Under the pieces are notes generated by a model that did not search any database, was not told the origin of the DNA, and was given only the letters and a program-made list of their open reading frames with translations. 64,000 bases of DNA from Sphingomonas sp. 32-62-10. Its GTDB lineage: Bacteria > Pseudomonadota > Alphaproteobacteria > Sphingomonadales > Sphingomonadaceae. Of this stretch, positions 8,219 through 16,300 are shown one piece after another (positions within the stretch are counted from its first letter, which is position 1; each line of letters begins with the position of its first letter). The stretch spans positions 62,001-126,000 of the forward strand of contig NCEE01000005.1 of NCBI GenBank assembly GCA_002280555.1, written 5' to 3'. A program made the translations under genes and the position numbers.

Positions 8219-9136
8219 ATGACCGATTTCACCGTGATGGCCAGTGGACTGCGCTTTCCCGAAGGCCCGGTGGCGATGCCCGATGGCAGCGTGATCCTGG
8301 TCGAAATCGAGGCGGGGCGGATCACGCGGGTGCGCCCGGATGGCAGCAAGGTATCCTTGGCGACACCGGGTGGTGGCCCGAACGGGCTGGCGGTGGGGCC
8401 GGATGGCAAGCTTTATTGCTGCAACAATGGCGGCTTCAATTATGTCGAGCACCCGAACGGCCTGCTGATTCCGCACGGCCAGGCCGACGATTATTCGGGC
8501 GGACGGATCGAGCGGATCGATATCGACACCGGCGCGGTCGAGATTCTGTACAAGGATGGCGATTTTGGCTGCGTGTTGCGCGGGCCGAACGACATTGTTT
8601 TCGATCATCACGGCGGCTTCTGGTTCACGGACCACGGCAAAACCCGGCCGCGCGAACGCGATGTGACCGGCATTTTTTACGCGAAAGCCGACGGATCGCA
8701 TCTCGAGGAAGTCGTGTTCCCCAGCGAAAATCCCAATGGCATTGGCCTCTCGCCCGATGGCAACACGCTCTATGCGGCAGAAACCTATACTTGCCGCCTG
8801 ATGGCGTTTCGGGTCACCGCTCCGGGCAAGGTCGATCAGGCGGGCGGGCTCGGCGGGGCAGGGATGCCGCTTTACCGCCCCGCCGGGTATAAATTCTTCG
8901 ATTCGCTCGGGGTCGAGGAATGCGGCAATATCTGTGTCGCGACGATCGGCGAGAGCGGCATCTCGGTGATCTCCCCCGCGGGCGAACTGATCGAATTCGT
9001 GCCGACGCCCGATCCGTTCACGACCAATATCTGTTGGGGTGGCGCGGATCGGATGACGGCATACATCACGCTATCGGGAACGGGTCAGTTGATCACGATG
9101 CCTTGGAAGCGACCGGGATTGGCGCTCGCCTATTGA
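8219..9136 (+). CDS. SMP-30/gluconolactonase-family hydrolase
   Basis: A 305-residue six-bladed beta-propeller of the SMP-30/gluconolactonase/LRE family, metal-dependent lactonases or related hydrolases. The metal-ligand Glu is in RFPEGPVA. The repeated blade motifs GPNGLAVGPDGKLY, GPNDIVFDHHGGFWFTD and NPNGIGLSPDGNTLY supply the Asn and Asp ligands. It has no signal peptide. It is divergent from the aldehyde dehydrogenase/TPP-enzyme operon across 76 bases, which suggests a common sugar-acid or lactone catabolic theme, but the substrate is unknown. Confidence 0.9.
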   Translation: MTDFTVMASGLRFPEGPVAMPDGSVILVEIEAGRITRVRPDGSKVSLATPGGGPNGLAVGPDGKLYCCNNGGFNYVEHPNGLLIPHGQADDYSGGRIERIDIDTGAVEILYKDGDFGCVLRGPNDIVFDHHGGFWFTDHGKTRPRERDVTGIFYAKADGSHLEEVVFPSENPNGIGLSPDGNTLYAAETYTCRLMAFRVTAPGKVDQAGGLGGAGMPLYRPAGYKFFDSLGVEECGNICVATIGESGISVISPAGELIEFVPTPDPFTTNICWGGADRMTAYITLSGTGQLITMPWKRPGLALAY

Positions 9137-9148
9137 ACTGAGCCTGCA

Positions 9149-9961
9149 TCAATGGCTCAAAAACATCGGATAGCTGGCGACCTCAAGAAATTGTTGCGTC
9201 ACCCCACCAAAGACGTTCTCGCGAAGGCGGCTATGGCTGTAGGCGCCCATCACGACCCAGTCCGCTTCGAGTGCGGCGGCGGCGGCTGCTAGTGCAGTGC
9301 CGACATTCTGGGCGTCGCGGGGCCGCTCGATCACGTCGGCATGAATACCGTGGCGCGACAAATAACGGGCAGCGTCGGTTGACGGAAAGAAGGTGGGATC
9401 GTCGACTACGGTCACCAGTTTGACGGTTTTGGCATGGGCCAATAGCGGGATGGCAGCGCGGAGAGCATCGGCTGCCTCATGGCCTCCGGACCATGCGATC
9501 ATCGCCGTGCCACAGATGAACAGCGGATTCGTACCCGCCGGCACGGCGAGTACGGGGCGGCGTGCCGTAAGCACGACGTCACCCACCAGTTTTGCCGCAA
9601 AGGGGTCGGCCTCGCCTTCGATCTGGTTGGCCGACAGAATGATAAGGTCAGACAACAGGGCGGCTTCGGCCAATCCATCGGCGGTAAAGCACGTGCTTGT
9701 CTGCATATCCCAAGGGACATTTTCAGCGCCGAGCTTTGCGGCGAGCGCGGCAATAAGCGCGGTTTCCTTGCGGTCAGCCTCGGCAAGGGCATCGGTAAGG
9801 AGGTAAGCGCCGCCAAACGGATCCATCGCCATATATTGCTGGACGGGTGTGTTGACATGCAATGTAATATGGCCGTCAGTCAGACGCGCAATATCGAGCG
9901 CGGTCTGAACCCGAAGTTCATTGGCAGGACCACCATCGGCATACACAAGAATCGATCGCAT
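9149..9961 (-). CDS. Tandem universal stress protein (UspA family)
   Basis: A 270-residue protein made of two Usp domains. The first (1-140) begins MRSILVYADGG and has a degenerate nucleotide loop. The second ends in VMGAYSHSRLRENVFGGVTQQFL, which matches the ATP-binding G-x2-G-x9-G-S/T-type end motif of UspA only partly. A cytoplasmic stress role is expected. It is divergent from the VIT1-type transporter, with an FNR-like site in the shared 154-base region. Confidence 0.88.
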   Translation of the reverse strand: MRSILVYADGGPANELRVQTALDIARLTDGHITLHVNTPVQQYMAMDPFGGAYLLTDALAEADRKETALIAALAAKLGAENVPWDMQTSTCFTADGLAEAALLSDLIILSANQIEGEADPFAAKLVGDVVLTARRPVLAVPAGTNPLFICGTAMIAWSGGHEAADALRAAIPLLAHAKTVKLVTVVDDPTFFPSTDAARYLSRHGIHADVIERPRDAQNVGTALAAAAAALEADWVVMGAYSHSRLRENVFGGVTQQFLEVASYPMFLSH

Positions 9962-10055
9962 CGGAGTGCCTTTCGAACATGAATGTCGTCGCCAACGCTC
10001 GCCGGTTGAGTCGGCGGCGGTTCAAAAAGTTTAGGGCGATGTCCCATCATGCGCT

Positions 10056-10069
10056 TTGACGGCGATCAA
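10056..10069. promoter_or_regulatory. FNR/FixK-like binding site between Usp and VIT1 genes
   Basis: TTGACGGCGATCAA matches the FNR consensus TTGAT-N4-ATCAA at nine of ten fixed positions. It is 95 bases upstream of the Usp start, which suits an activator site about 40 bases before a leftward start of transcription. Usp genes are frequent FNR/FixK targets. No expression evidence is available here. Confidence 0.5.
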
Positions 10070-10115
10070 TGTGGTGGTGGCGATCGTCATCAAGATATTA
10101 CCGATAGGGGATGCC

Positions 10116-10808
10116 ATGCCGCGACATACCGAACGCCATCTCGTATCGCGGATCGGGTGGCTGCGCGCGTCGGTACTTGGCGCGAATGACGGGATCGTCT
10201 CAACCGCAAGCCTGATTATCGGCGTGGCGGCTGCCGCGCAAAGCCCGGCGGCGATCCTGCTCACGGGCGTGGCGGCGCTGGTGGCCGGCGCCATGTCGAT
10301 GGCAGCGGGGGAATATGTGTCGGTCAGCTCACAGGCCGATACCGAAAAGGCAGATCGCGCAAAGGAAGCCCGCGAACTAGCGGAAGACCCGGAGTCTGAG
10401 CTGGAGGAGTTGACGCGAATCTATATGGGGCGGGGGCTCGAGCGCAAATTGGCATCGGACGTGGCTGCGCAGTTTACCGCCCGCGATCCATTAAAGGCGC
10501 ATCTCCGCGACGAACTCGGTCTGAGTGCGCAATTGGAGGCAAGGCCCATTCAGGCGGCTCTGGCGTCTGCCGCGAGTTTCATGGTCGGCGCGGCCTTTCC
10601 GTTGCTGCTGGTGCTGGTGCTGCCCCAGCCAGTTTTGGCCTGGGGTGTGGGGATCGGTTCGATCCTGTTTCTAGCGGTTCTGGGCGTCGTCGGCGCGCGG
10701 GCGGGCGGGGCACCAGTGCTGCGCGCCACCATAAGGGTGACATTCTGGGGCGCGCTGGCGATGGCGATCACCGCAGCGGTGGGATTGCTGTTTGGGGCTG
10801 CCGTCTAG
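10116..10808 (+). CDS. VIT1/CCC1-family Fe2+/Mn2+ transporter
   Basis: A 230-residue inner-membrane protein starting at the ATG at 10116 (MPRHTERHLVSRIGWLRASV). It has the family signature VLGANDGIVSTASLIIGVAAA in the first helix and AGAMSMAAGEYVSVSSQ in the second. A cytoplasmic acidic helical segment with LEELTRIYMGRG follows, then three more hydrophobic helices near the C-terminus. The family moves ferrous iron or manganese. It is divergent from the Usp gene, and a gap of about 67 bases separates it from the CoA-transferase operon. Confidence 0.92.
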   Translation: MPRHTERHLVSRIGWLRASVLGANDGIVSTASLIIGVAAAAQSPAAILLTGVAALVAGAMSMAAGEYVSVSSQADTEKADRAKEARELAEDPESELEELTRIYMGRGLERKLASDVAAQFTARDPLKAHLRDELGLSAQLEARPIQAALASAASFMVGAAFPLLLVLVLPQPVLAWGVGIGSILFLAVLGVVGARAGGAPVLRATIRVTFWGALAMAITAAVGLLFGAAV

Positions 10809-10875
10809 CCGTTGACCCGCGCTTGCCGCCGGGACTAAGCGGCATCCGACCCTACCCCGTTTGCGGAGCCACCCC

Positions 10876-11583
10876 ATGAACAAGCTCTATCCCAATGCCG
10901 CCGCCGCGCTGGAAGGCGTGTTGTTCGACGGGATGACGATTTGCGCTGGCGGCTTTGGCTTGTGCGGCATTCCCGAACGGCTGATCGATGCGATTCGCGA
11001 TGCGGGCACAAAGGATCTGACGATCGCGAGCAACAATGCCGGAATCGATGGCGAGGGGCTCGGCAAGCTGCTGCGCACGCGGCAGGTAAAGAAGATGATC
11101 AGCTCATACGTTGGTGAGAACAAGGAATTCGAGCGGCAATATCTGAGCGGTGAGCTTGAGGTGGAATTTTCGCCGCAGGGCACGCTCGCCGAACGGTGCC
11201 GGGCCGGTGGCGCGGGCATTCCCGGTTTCTACACCAAGACCGGCGTCGGCACGCTGGTGGCAGAGGGCAAGCCGGTGATGGAGTTCGACGGACAGGAATA
11301 TATTCTCGAACGCGGCATCCGCGCCGATCTGTCGATTATCAAAGGTTGGAAAGCGGACGAAGCGGGCAACCTGATCTTCCGCAAGACCGCGCGCAATTTC
11401 AATCAGCCGATGGCGACTGCGGGCAAGGTTTGCGTTGCGGAAGTCGAGGAGATCGTGCCGGTGGGGTCGCTCGACCCCGATCAGGTGCATCTGGCTGGCA
11501 TCTATGTGAACCGGCTGATCCTCGGTGCGCCCTATGACAAGAAGATCGAATTCGTCACCACGCGCGAACGGGAGTCGGCATAA
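10876..11583 (+). CDS. scoA: 3-oxoacid CoA-transferase subunit A
   Basis: Alpha subunit of a succinyl-CoA:3-oxoacid CoA-transferase, which activates acetoacetate using succinyl-CoA. The 235-residue protein from the ATG at 10876 shows the subunit A glycine-rich segment GGFGLCGIPERLIDAI and conserved SNNAGIDGEGLGKLL, GTLAERCRAGGAGIPGFYT and KGWKADEAGNLIFRKTARNFN. Its stop codon overlaps the start of subunit B (TAATG), so translation is coupled. Confidence 0.95.
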   Translation: MNKLYPNAAAALEGVLFDGMTICAGGFGLCGIPERLIDAIRDAGTKDLTIASNNAGIDGEGLGKLLRTRQVKKMISSYVGENKEFERQYLSGELEVEFSPQGTLAERCRAGGAGIPGFYTKTGVGTLVAEGKPVMEFDGQEYILERGIRADLSIIKGWKADEAGNLIFRKTARNFNQPMATAGKVCVAEVEEIVPVGSLDPDQVHLAGIYVNRLILGAPYDKKIEFVTTRERESA

Positions 11584-12218
11584 TGGCCTGGACACGGGAC
11601 GACATGGCCGCGCGGGCGGCGAAAGAGCTTCAGGACGGGTTTTACGTCAATCTGGGCATCGGTATCCCGACCCTGGTGGCGAACCACATCCCGGCGGGCA
11701 TGGACGTTACCTTGCAAAGCGAGAATGGGATGCTCGGCATCGGGCCGTTCCCTTATCCCGATCAGGTCGATCCCGATCTGATCAACGCGGGCAAACAGAC
11801 GATCAGCGAGCTGCCGTCATCGGTCTATTTCAGCAGTACCGACAGTTTCGCGATGATCCGCGGCGGGCATATCGATCTGACGGTACTCGGCGCGATGGAA
11901 GTCAGCGAAGGCGGTGACATTGCCAACTGGATGATCCCCGGCAAGCTGATCAAGGGCATGGGCGGGGCGATGGACTTGGTCGCGGGCGTCAAGCGCATCG
12001 TCGTGGTGATGGAGCACACATCGAAAAACGGCGACCCCAAGTTCATCCCGGCCTGTACCTTACCGCTCACGGGCAAGAATGTGATCGACATGATCATCAC
12101 CGATCTGGCGGTGTTCCACCGGCCCGATCATGCCAGTCCGTTCGAGCTGGTCGAGCTCGCCCCCGGCGTGACGGCGAACGAAGTGCGCGCGAAAACGACC
12201 GCGCATTATACCGGCTGA
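11583..12218 (+). CDS. scoB: 3-oxoacid CoA-transferase subunit B
   Basis: Beta subunit of the same CoA-transferase, 211 residues. The catalytic Glu that forms the enzyme-CoA thioester lies in QSENGMLGIGP. The oxyanion and CoA-binding glycines are in GIGIPTLV and GGHIDLTVLGAMEV. Overlaps subunit A by one base. The epimerase/dehydratase gene follows six bases later, so all three are probably co-transcribed. Confidence 0.96.
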   Translation: MAWTRDDMAARAAKELQDGFYVNLGIGIPTLVANHIPAGMDVTLQSENGMLGIGPFPYPDQVDPDLINAGKQTISELPSSVYFSSTDSFAMIRGGHIDLTVLGAMEVSEGGDIANWMIPGKLIKGMGGAMDLVAGVKRIVVVMEHTSKNGDPKFIPACTLPLTGKNVIDMIITDLAVFHRPDHASPFELVELAPGVTANEVRAKTTAHYTG

Positions 12219-12223
12219 CGCTG

Positions 12224-13201
12224 ATGCGCGTCCTGCTCACCGGATCGTCGGGCTGGTTGGGGCGCTATCTCGCGCCGTTGTTGCGCGGAGCGGGGCATCA
12301 GGTGACGGGGCTGGATGTCGCGCCCGGTGCCGATACCGATGTAATCGGCACGGTCGCCGATCGGGCGCTGATCGACCGGATATTTAGCGAGCGATCGATC
12401 GAGGCGGTCATCCACGCCGCCGCGCTCCACAAGCCTGATATCGCGCGGTACCCAACGCAAGCTTTTGTTGATGTGAACGTTATCGGCACGCTCAATCTGC
12501 TCGAAGCGGCATCGGCGGCGGGGCATGACCGGTTTATTTTCACCTCGACCACATCGCTGATGATCTCCGACGCGATCCGCCGGGCCGAGGGTGACCGGGC
12601 GGTGTGGATCGACGAGACGATGGCCCCGCTCGAGCCGCGTAACATTTATGGCGTCACCAAATTGGCGGCGGAACATCTCTGCCGGCTGTTCCATCAGGAG
12701 CGCGGTCTGGCGTGCCTCGTCCTGCGGACCGGGCGGTTTTTCCCCGAAGACGATGACACGCACAAACAGCCATCGGGCGAAAATCTGAAGGCCAATGAAC
12801 TGCTCAACCGCCGCCTGACGGTGGAGGACGCGGCAATGGCGCATCTGGTGGCGCTGGATAGGGCGCCGGCAATCGGCTTCGGGACTTTCATCCTTTCGGC
12901 CCCCACGCCGTTCGCCCGCGACGATGTCGCCGCGTTGAAGGCCGATGCCCCGGCGGTGATCGCGCGCTATTTTCCGCAGGCGGCAGCACTTTATGCCGAA
13001 AAGGGCTGGGTGCTCCCCGCAACAATCGACCGGGTTTACGACGCCGAGCACGCCGAGCGCGTTCTGGGTTTTCGCGCTGCGACCGATTTTGGCAGCGTGC
13101 TCGATGCGCTGACGGCCGATGGTCCGCTGCCGATCGCGCATGATGCAGCCTATGTCAGTCCAAAGGAGCAGCAGGCCGCGCGCCAAACTGTGTCAGGATG
13201 A
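12224..13201 (+). CDS. NAD-dependent epimerase/dehydratase (extended SDR)
   Basis: A 325-residue extended short-chain dehydrogenase. The N-terminal Rossmann fold is marked by LLTGSSGWLGRYL (TGxxGxxG). The active site is TSTTSLM with YGVTK (YxxxK, the catalytic Tyr and Lys). The C-terminal substrate domain does not reveal a specific sugar nucleotide or other substrate. Its position right after scoAB suggests co-expression, but the link in function is unclear. Confidence 0.88.
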   Translation: MRVLLTGSSGWLGRYLAPLLRGAGHQVTGLDVAPGADTDVIGTVADRALIDRIFSERSIEAVIHAAALHKPDIARYPTQAFVDVNVIGTLNLLEAASAAGHDRFIFTSTTSLMISDAIRRAEGDRAVWIDETMAPLEPRNIYGVTKLAAEHLCRLFHQERGLACLVLRTGRFFPEDDDTHKQPSGENLKANELLNRRLTVEDAAMAHLVALDRAPAIGFGTFILSAPTPFARDDVAALKADAPAVIARYFPQAAALYAEKGWVLPATIDRVYDAEHAERVLGFRAATDFGSVLDALTADGPLPIAHDAAYVSPKEQQAARQTVSG

Positions 13202-13330
13202 CGCCGATTCTTTGGACGGGGGCGAAACGACCCACTTTCGCCCGATTCACGAAGCGCGTAAGGCTTGAATACGCAGCGAAGGCTCCAGAAGAGGGCCGCG
13301 CGCGGGCGGTCTGAGCGCGGGGGAAATCGG

Positions 13331-14176
13331 GTGAAAAGAGCATTGTTTCTGTTGGTCGCGGGCACCATCCTCAGCGGCGTTTGCGCCTATGCCGCCAGCG
13401 GCCAGCCGACCGGTTCGGTCAAGCTGTGGCGGCTCGATTGCGGATCGACCTATATCCCCGATCTCAACCTGTTTTCGGATACCCGCGCCTATCCCGGCCA
13501 GGGCAAGGCGCTGACGGCAAGTTGCTATCTGATCAAGAACGGCGATCGCTATATGCTGTGGGATACGGGCCTGCCCGCATCGATGAAGGGCGCCAAGATC
13601 GATCCGAAAACCGGCGGTGCCACGATCACCAAAACCATCGTCGAACAGCTTGGCGAACTGGGTGTGAAGCCTGATCAAATCACGATGATCGGCATCAGCC
13701 ATTATCATTATGATCATGTCGGCCAGGCCGAATCCTTTCCCGGGGCTGCGCTGATGATTGGCAAAGGCGATCTTGACGCCTTGAGCGCGACCCCGCCCGC
13801 CTTCGGCGCGAACCCGGCGGCGCTGAAAACCTGGATTGGCGGCGCGGGTAAATCGATGCCCGTCACCGGTGATCGTGACGTGTTCGGCGATGGCAGCGTT
13901 ACGATGATCGACACGCCCGGCCATACGCCGGGGCACCACGCGCTGCTGGTCAAGCTGGGCAGTGGCAAGACGTTCATGCTGACTGGCGATCTCGCGCATT
14001 TTCAGGAGAATTACGCCTCAAACGGCGTGCCCACCTTTAACACCAACCGTGCTGATACGTTGGCGTCGTTCGATCGGTTCAAGGCGCTCGCCCGCAATAC
14101 TAAGGCGACGGTGATCATCCAGCATGACCCGCGCGACATCGCCAAGCTGCCCGCTTTTCCGGCCGCCGCCGAATAA
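13331..14176 (+). CDS. Exported metallo-beta-lactamase-fold hydrolase, lactonase-like
   Basis: A 281-residue periplasmic protein. I start it at GTG 13331 (VKRALFLLVAGTILSGVCAYAASG), which gives a signal peptide and has GGGGGAAAT just upstream. The zinc-binding HYHYDHVG (HxHxDH) is followed by DTPGHTPGHHALLV and GDLAHF, then a late His in IIQHDPRD. The pattern resembles N-acyl-homoserine lactonase-like MBL proteins, but family membership alone does not prove quorum quenching. Confidence 0.87.
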   Translation: MKRALFLLVAGTILSGVCAYAASGQPTGSVKLWRLDCGSTYIPDLNLFSDTRAYPGQGKALTASCYLIKNGDRYMLWDTGLPASMKGAKIDPKTGGATITKTIVEQLGELGVKPDQITMIGISHYHYDHVGQAESFPGAALMIGKGDLDALSATPPAFGANPAALKTWIGGAGKSMPVTGDRDVFGDGSVTMIDTPGHTPGHHALLVKLGSGKTFMLTGDLAHFQENYASNGVPTFNTNRADTLASFDRFKALARNTKATVIIQHDPRDIAKLPAFPAAAE

Positions 14177-14279
14177 GCAACTGGACGAAGCCGGTCGGTC
14201 GCTGGCAAGGAAACCGCATTTATGGTTGGGGGCGGATCGGGATCGATCCTCCAGCTGGCTGATTTGCGGGAGATGATCG

Positions 14280-15281
14280 ATGCGTGCCTTGCTTTCCACC
14301 GCCACTGGCGGCCCTGACACCCTCACGCTCGAAACGCTGCCCGATCCCGTTGCAGGCAAAGGGCAGGTCGTGGTCGCGGTCAAGGCGTGCTCGATCAACT
14401 ATCCCGATGTGCTGATCATCGAGGACAAGTATCAGTTCAAGCCCGCGCGTCCCTTCGCGCCCGGCGGTGAGATCGCTGGTGTCGTCGACAGCGTGGGAGA
14501 AGGGGTGACTGATTGGGCGCCCGGCGACCGCGTTGTGGCGACTGTTGGCCATGGCGGGCTGGTCGAGAAGATCGTGGTCGATGCCGTGCGGCTGTATCGA
14601 CTGCCCGAGGGGCGCAGCTTCGAGGAGGGATCGGCGTTGCTGCTGACATATGCGACCACGATTCATGCGCTGCTCGATCGCGGGCATCTTGCCGAAGGGC
14701 AGACATTGCTGGTGCTCGGCGCGGCGGGCGGGGTCGGGCTGGCAGCGGTGGAACTCGGCAAGGCATTTGGCGCACGGGTGATTGCGGCTGTGTCCAGCGC
14801 AGACAAGGCAGCGGCGTGCAAGGCGGCAGGCGCGGATGAGACGATCATCTATGGCCGCGCGCCGTTCGACAAGGATCAGTCGCGGGCGCTGGCGGAGCAG
14901 TTCAAGGCAGTGCTCGGACCGAATGGTGCGGACGTGATTTATGATCCGGTTGGCGGCGATTATGCCGAACCGGCGCTGCGGTCGATCGCGTGGGAGGGCC
15001 GGTATCTGGTCGTCGGTTTCCCTGCCGGCATTCCCCGGTTGCCGTTGAACCTGACGCTCCTGAAAAGCTGCGATGTGTGCGGGGTGTTCTGGGGCGCGTT
15101 TGCCGCCCGCGATCCCAAGGCGAACCAGGATCATGTCGAGCGCTTGTTCCGGCTGTGGAAGGAAGGGGCGATCAACCCGCTTGTCACGGATGTGTTCGCA
15201 TTTGAGGATGGCGGCAAGGCGATCGCCAAAATGGCCGCGCGCGGTGCGATCGGGAAGCTTGTTGTTCGCGTAGCGGCATAG
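14280..15281 (+). CDS. NADPH:quinone reductase-like MDR oxidoreductase
   Basis: A 333-residue medium-chain dehydrogenase/reductase without the zinc ligands of alcohol dehydrogenases. The N-terminal GroES-like half has INYPDVLIIEDKYQ and PFAPGGEIAGVV. The NADPH-binding Rossmann segment is VLGAAGGVGLAAVELGKAFG. Similar proteins act on quinones or enoyl-CoA-like substrates; the actual substrate is unknown. It stands between the MBL hydrolase and the zeta-subunit gene. Confidence 0.9.
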   Translation: MRALLSTATGGPDTLTLETLPDPVAGKGQVVVAVKACSINYPDVLIIEDKYQFKPARPFAPGGEIAGVVDSVGEGVTDWAPGDRVVATVGHGGLVEKIVVDAVRLYRLPEGRSFEEGSALLLTYATTIHALLDRGHLAEGQTLLVLGAAGGVGLAAVELGKAFGARVIAAVSSADKAAACKAAGADETIIYGRAPFDKDQSRALAEQFKAVLGPNGADVIYDPVGGDYAEPALRSIAWEGRYLVVGFPAGIPRLPLNLTLLKSCDVCGVFWGAFAARDPKANQDHVERLFRLWKEGAINPLVTDVFAFEDGGKAIAKMAARGAIGKLVVRVAA

Positions 15282-15300
15282 TTTGGGACGCCACAGGGCG

Positions 15301-15329
15301 TTGCTTTAGCGGGACTGCTTCCCTATCTG
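15301..15329 (+). promoter_or_regulatory. Possible sigma-70 promoter for the zeta/BolA/Grx4 group
   Basis: TTGCTT at 15301-15306 and TATCTG at 15324-15329 are separated by 17 bases and sit about 37 bases before the zeta-subunit start. The match is moderate. Confidence 0.35.
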
Positions 15330-15365
15330 GGGCCGCATGATCACCATCACAGGGAATGCCCCGGC

Positions 15366-15689
15366 ATGACAACCTTTGACGACCGCGAACGCGCTGCCGA
15401 AAACCATTTCGCGCTTGAAGAAGATGTCGCCTTCCGCGTGGTCGCGCGCCGCAACAAGCTGGTCGGCCAATGGGCCGCGCAGCTGATGAAGCTGACGCCA
15501 GAAGAATCCGAAGCCTATGTAAAAGCCGTGGTCCAGTCTGATTTCCAGGAAGCTGGCGACGAGGATGTAATTCGCAAGATTCTGGGCGATCTGACGGCTG
15601 CCGGCGTTGCCGTCGACGATGCCGGTGTGCGTGCGGCGCTGGCCGAGCAGCATATTGTCGCCCGTCAGCAATTGTCGGACGCGCAATAA
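15366..15689 (+). CDS. F1Fo-ATPase inhibitory zeta subunit (DUF1476)
   Basis: A 107-residue DUF1476 protein. The family is the alphaproteobacterial zeta subunit that blocks ATP hydrolysis by the F1 motor. The N-terminal MTTFDDRERAAENHFALEEDVAFRV, carrying the inhibitory segment, and the following four-helix pattern (RNKLVGQWAAQLM, YVKAVVQSDF) are diagnostic. It heads a close group with bolA-like and grx4 genes (2- and 22-base gaps). Confidence 0.93.
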   Translation: MTTFDDRERAAENHFALEEDVAFRVVARRNKLVGQWAAQLMKLTPEESEAYVKAVVQSDFQEAGDEDVIRKILGDLTAAGVAVDDAGVRAALAEQHIVARQQLSDAQ

Positions 15690-15691
15690 TC

Positions 15692-15925
15692 ATGGCGATG
15701 CCCGCCGCCGAGATCGAACAGCTGATCCTTGCAGCCATTCCCGATGCCGCGGTTGAGATTACCGATCTGGCGGGCGACGGAGATCATTATGCTGCCGTCG
15801 TGACCGCAGAAAGTTTTCGCGGTCTGCCACGGATTAAACAACATCAGGCGGTATATGCCGCGCTGGGTGGGCGCATGGGAGGCGTTCTCCACGCGCTGAA
15901 GCTGACCACCGCCGTGCCTGCCTGA
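15692..15925 (+). CDS. BolA-family protein
   Basis: A 77-residue BolA/IbaG-like protein with the class II KH-like fold. The motif DGDHYAAVVTAESFRGLPRIKQHQAVYAAL carries the conserved His residues used to bind a [2Fe-2S] cluster with a monothiol glutaredoxin. Its gene is followed 22 bases later by that glutaredoxin, which supports a joint role in Fe-S trafficking or iron sensing. Confidence 0.94.
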   Translation: MAMPAAEIEQLILAAIPDAAVEITDLAGDGDHYAAVVTAESFRGLPRIKQHQAVYAALGGRMGGVLHALKLTTAVPA

Positions 15926-15947
15926 CCTGCCTGAGAAGGAACGACCG

Positions 15948-16280
15948 ATGACTGATGACACTCACGCCCGCATTGCCGAAATGGTGGCGAGCAATGACGT
16001 TTTGCTGTTCATGAAGGGCAGCCCGCTGTTCCCGCAATGCGGCTTCTCCAGCACCGCGGTGTCGATTCTCAACCATTTGAACGTCGAATTCGGCAGCGTC
16101 GATGTGCTGCAGGATCAGGGCGTGCGCCAAGGCATCAAGGCATTTTCCGACTGGCCGACCATCCCGCAGCTCTATGTAAAGGGCGAGTTTGTCGGCGGTT
16201 CCGACATCATGATGGAAATGTATGACAGCGGCGAATTATCGCAGTTGTTTGCCGACAAGGGGCTGGTCAGCGCCAGCTGA
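15948..16280 (+). CDS. grxD: Monothiol glutaredoxin, Grx4/GrxD type
   Basis: A 110-residue CGFS-type glutaredoxin. FMKGSPLFPQCGFSSTAVSIL contains the single active-site Cys that ligates a bridging [2Fe-2S] cluster with glutathione. WPTIPQLYVKGEFVGGSDIMMEM holds the cis-Pro and GG glutathione-binding site. Adjacent to its usual partner BolA. Confidence 0.96.
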   Translation: MTDDTHARIAEMVASNDVLLFMKGSPLFPQCGFSSTAVSILNHLNVEFGSVDVLQDQGVRQGIKAFSDWPTIPQLYVKGEFVGGSDIMMEMYDSGELSQLFADKGLVSAS

Positions 16281-16300
16281 AACGATCGAGGGGTCTGCAC

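Noticed and set aside
8143..8409. N-terminal extension of the aldehyde dehydrogenase
   Set aside because: It would overlap the divergent SMP-30 gene, and AAGGAG marks the internal start at 8142.
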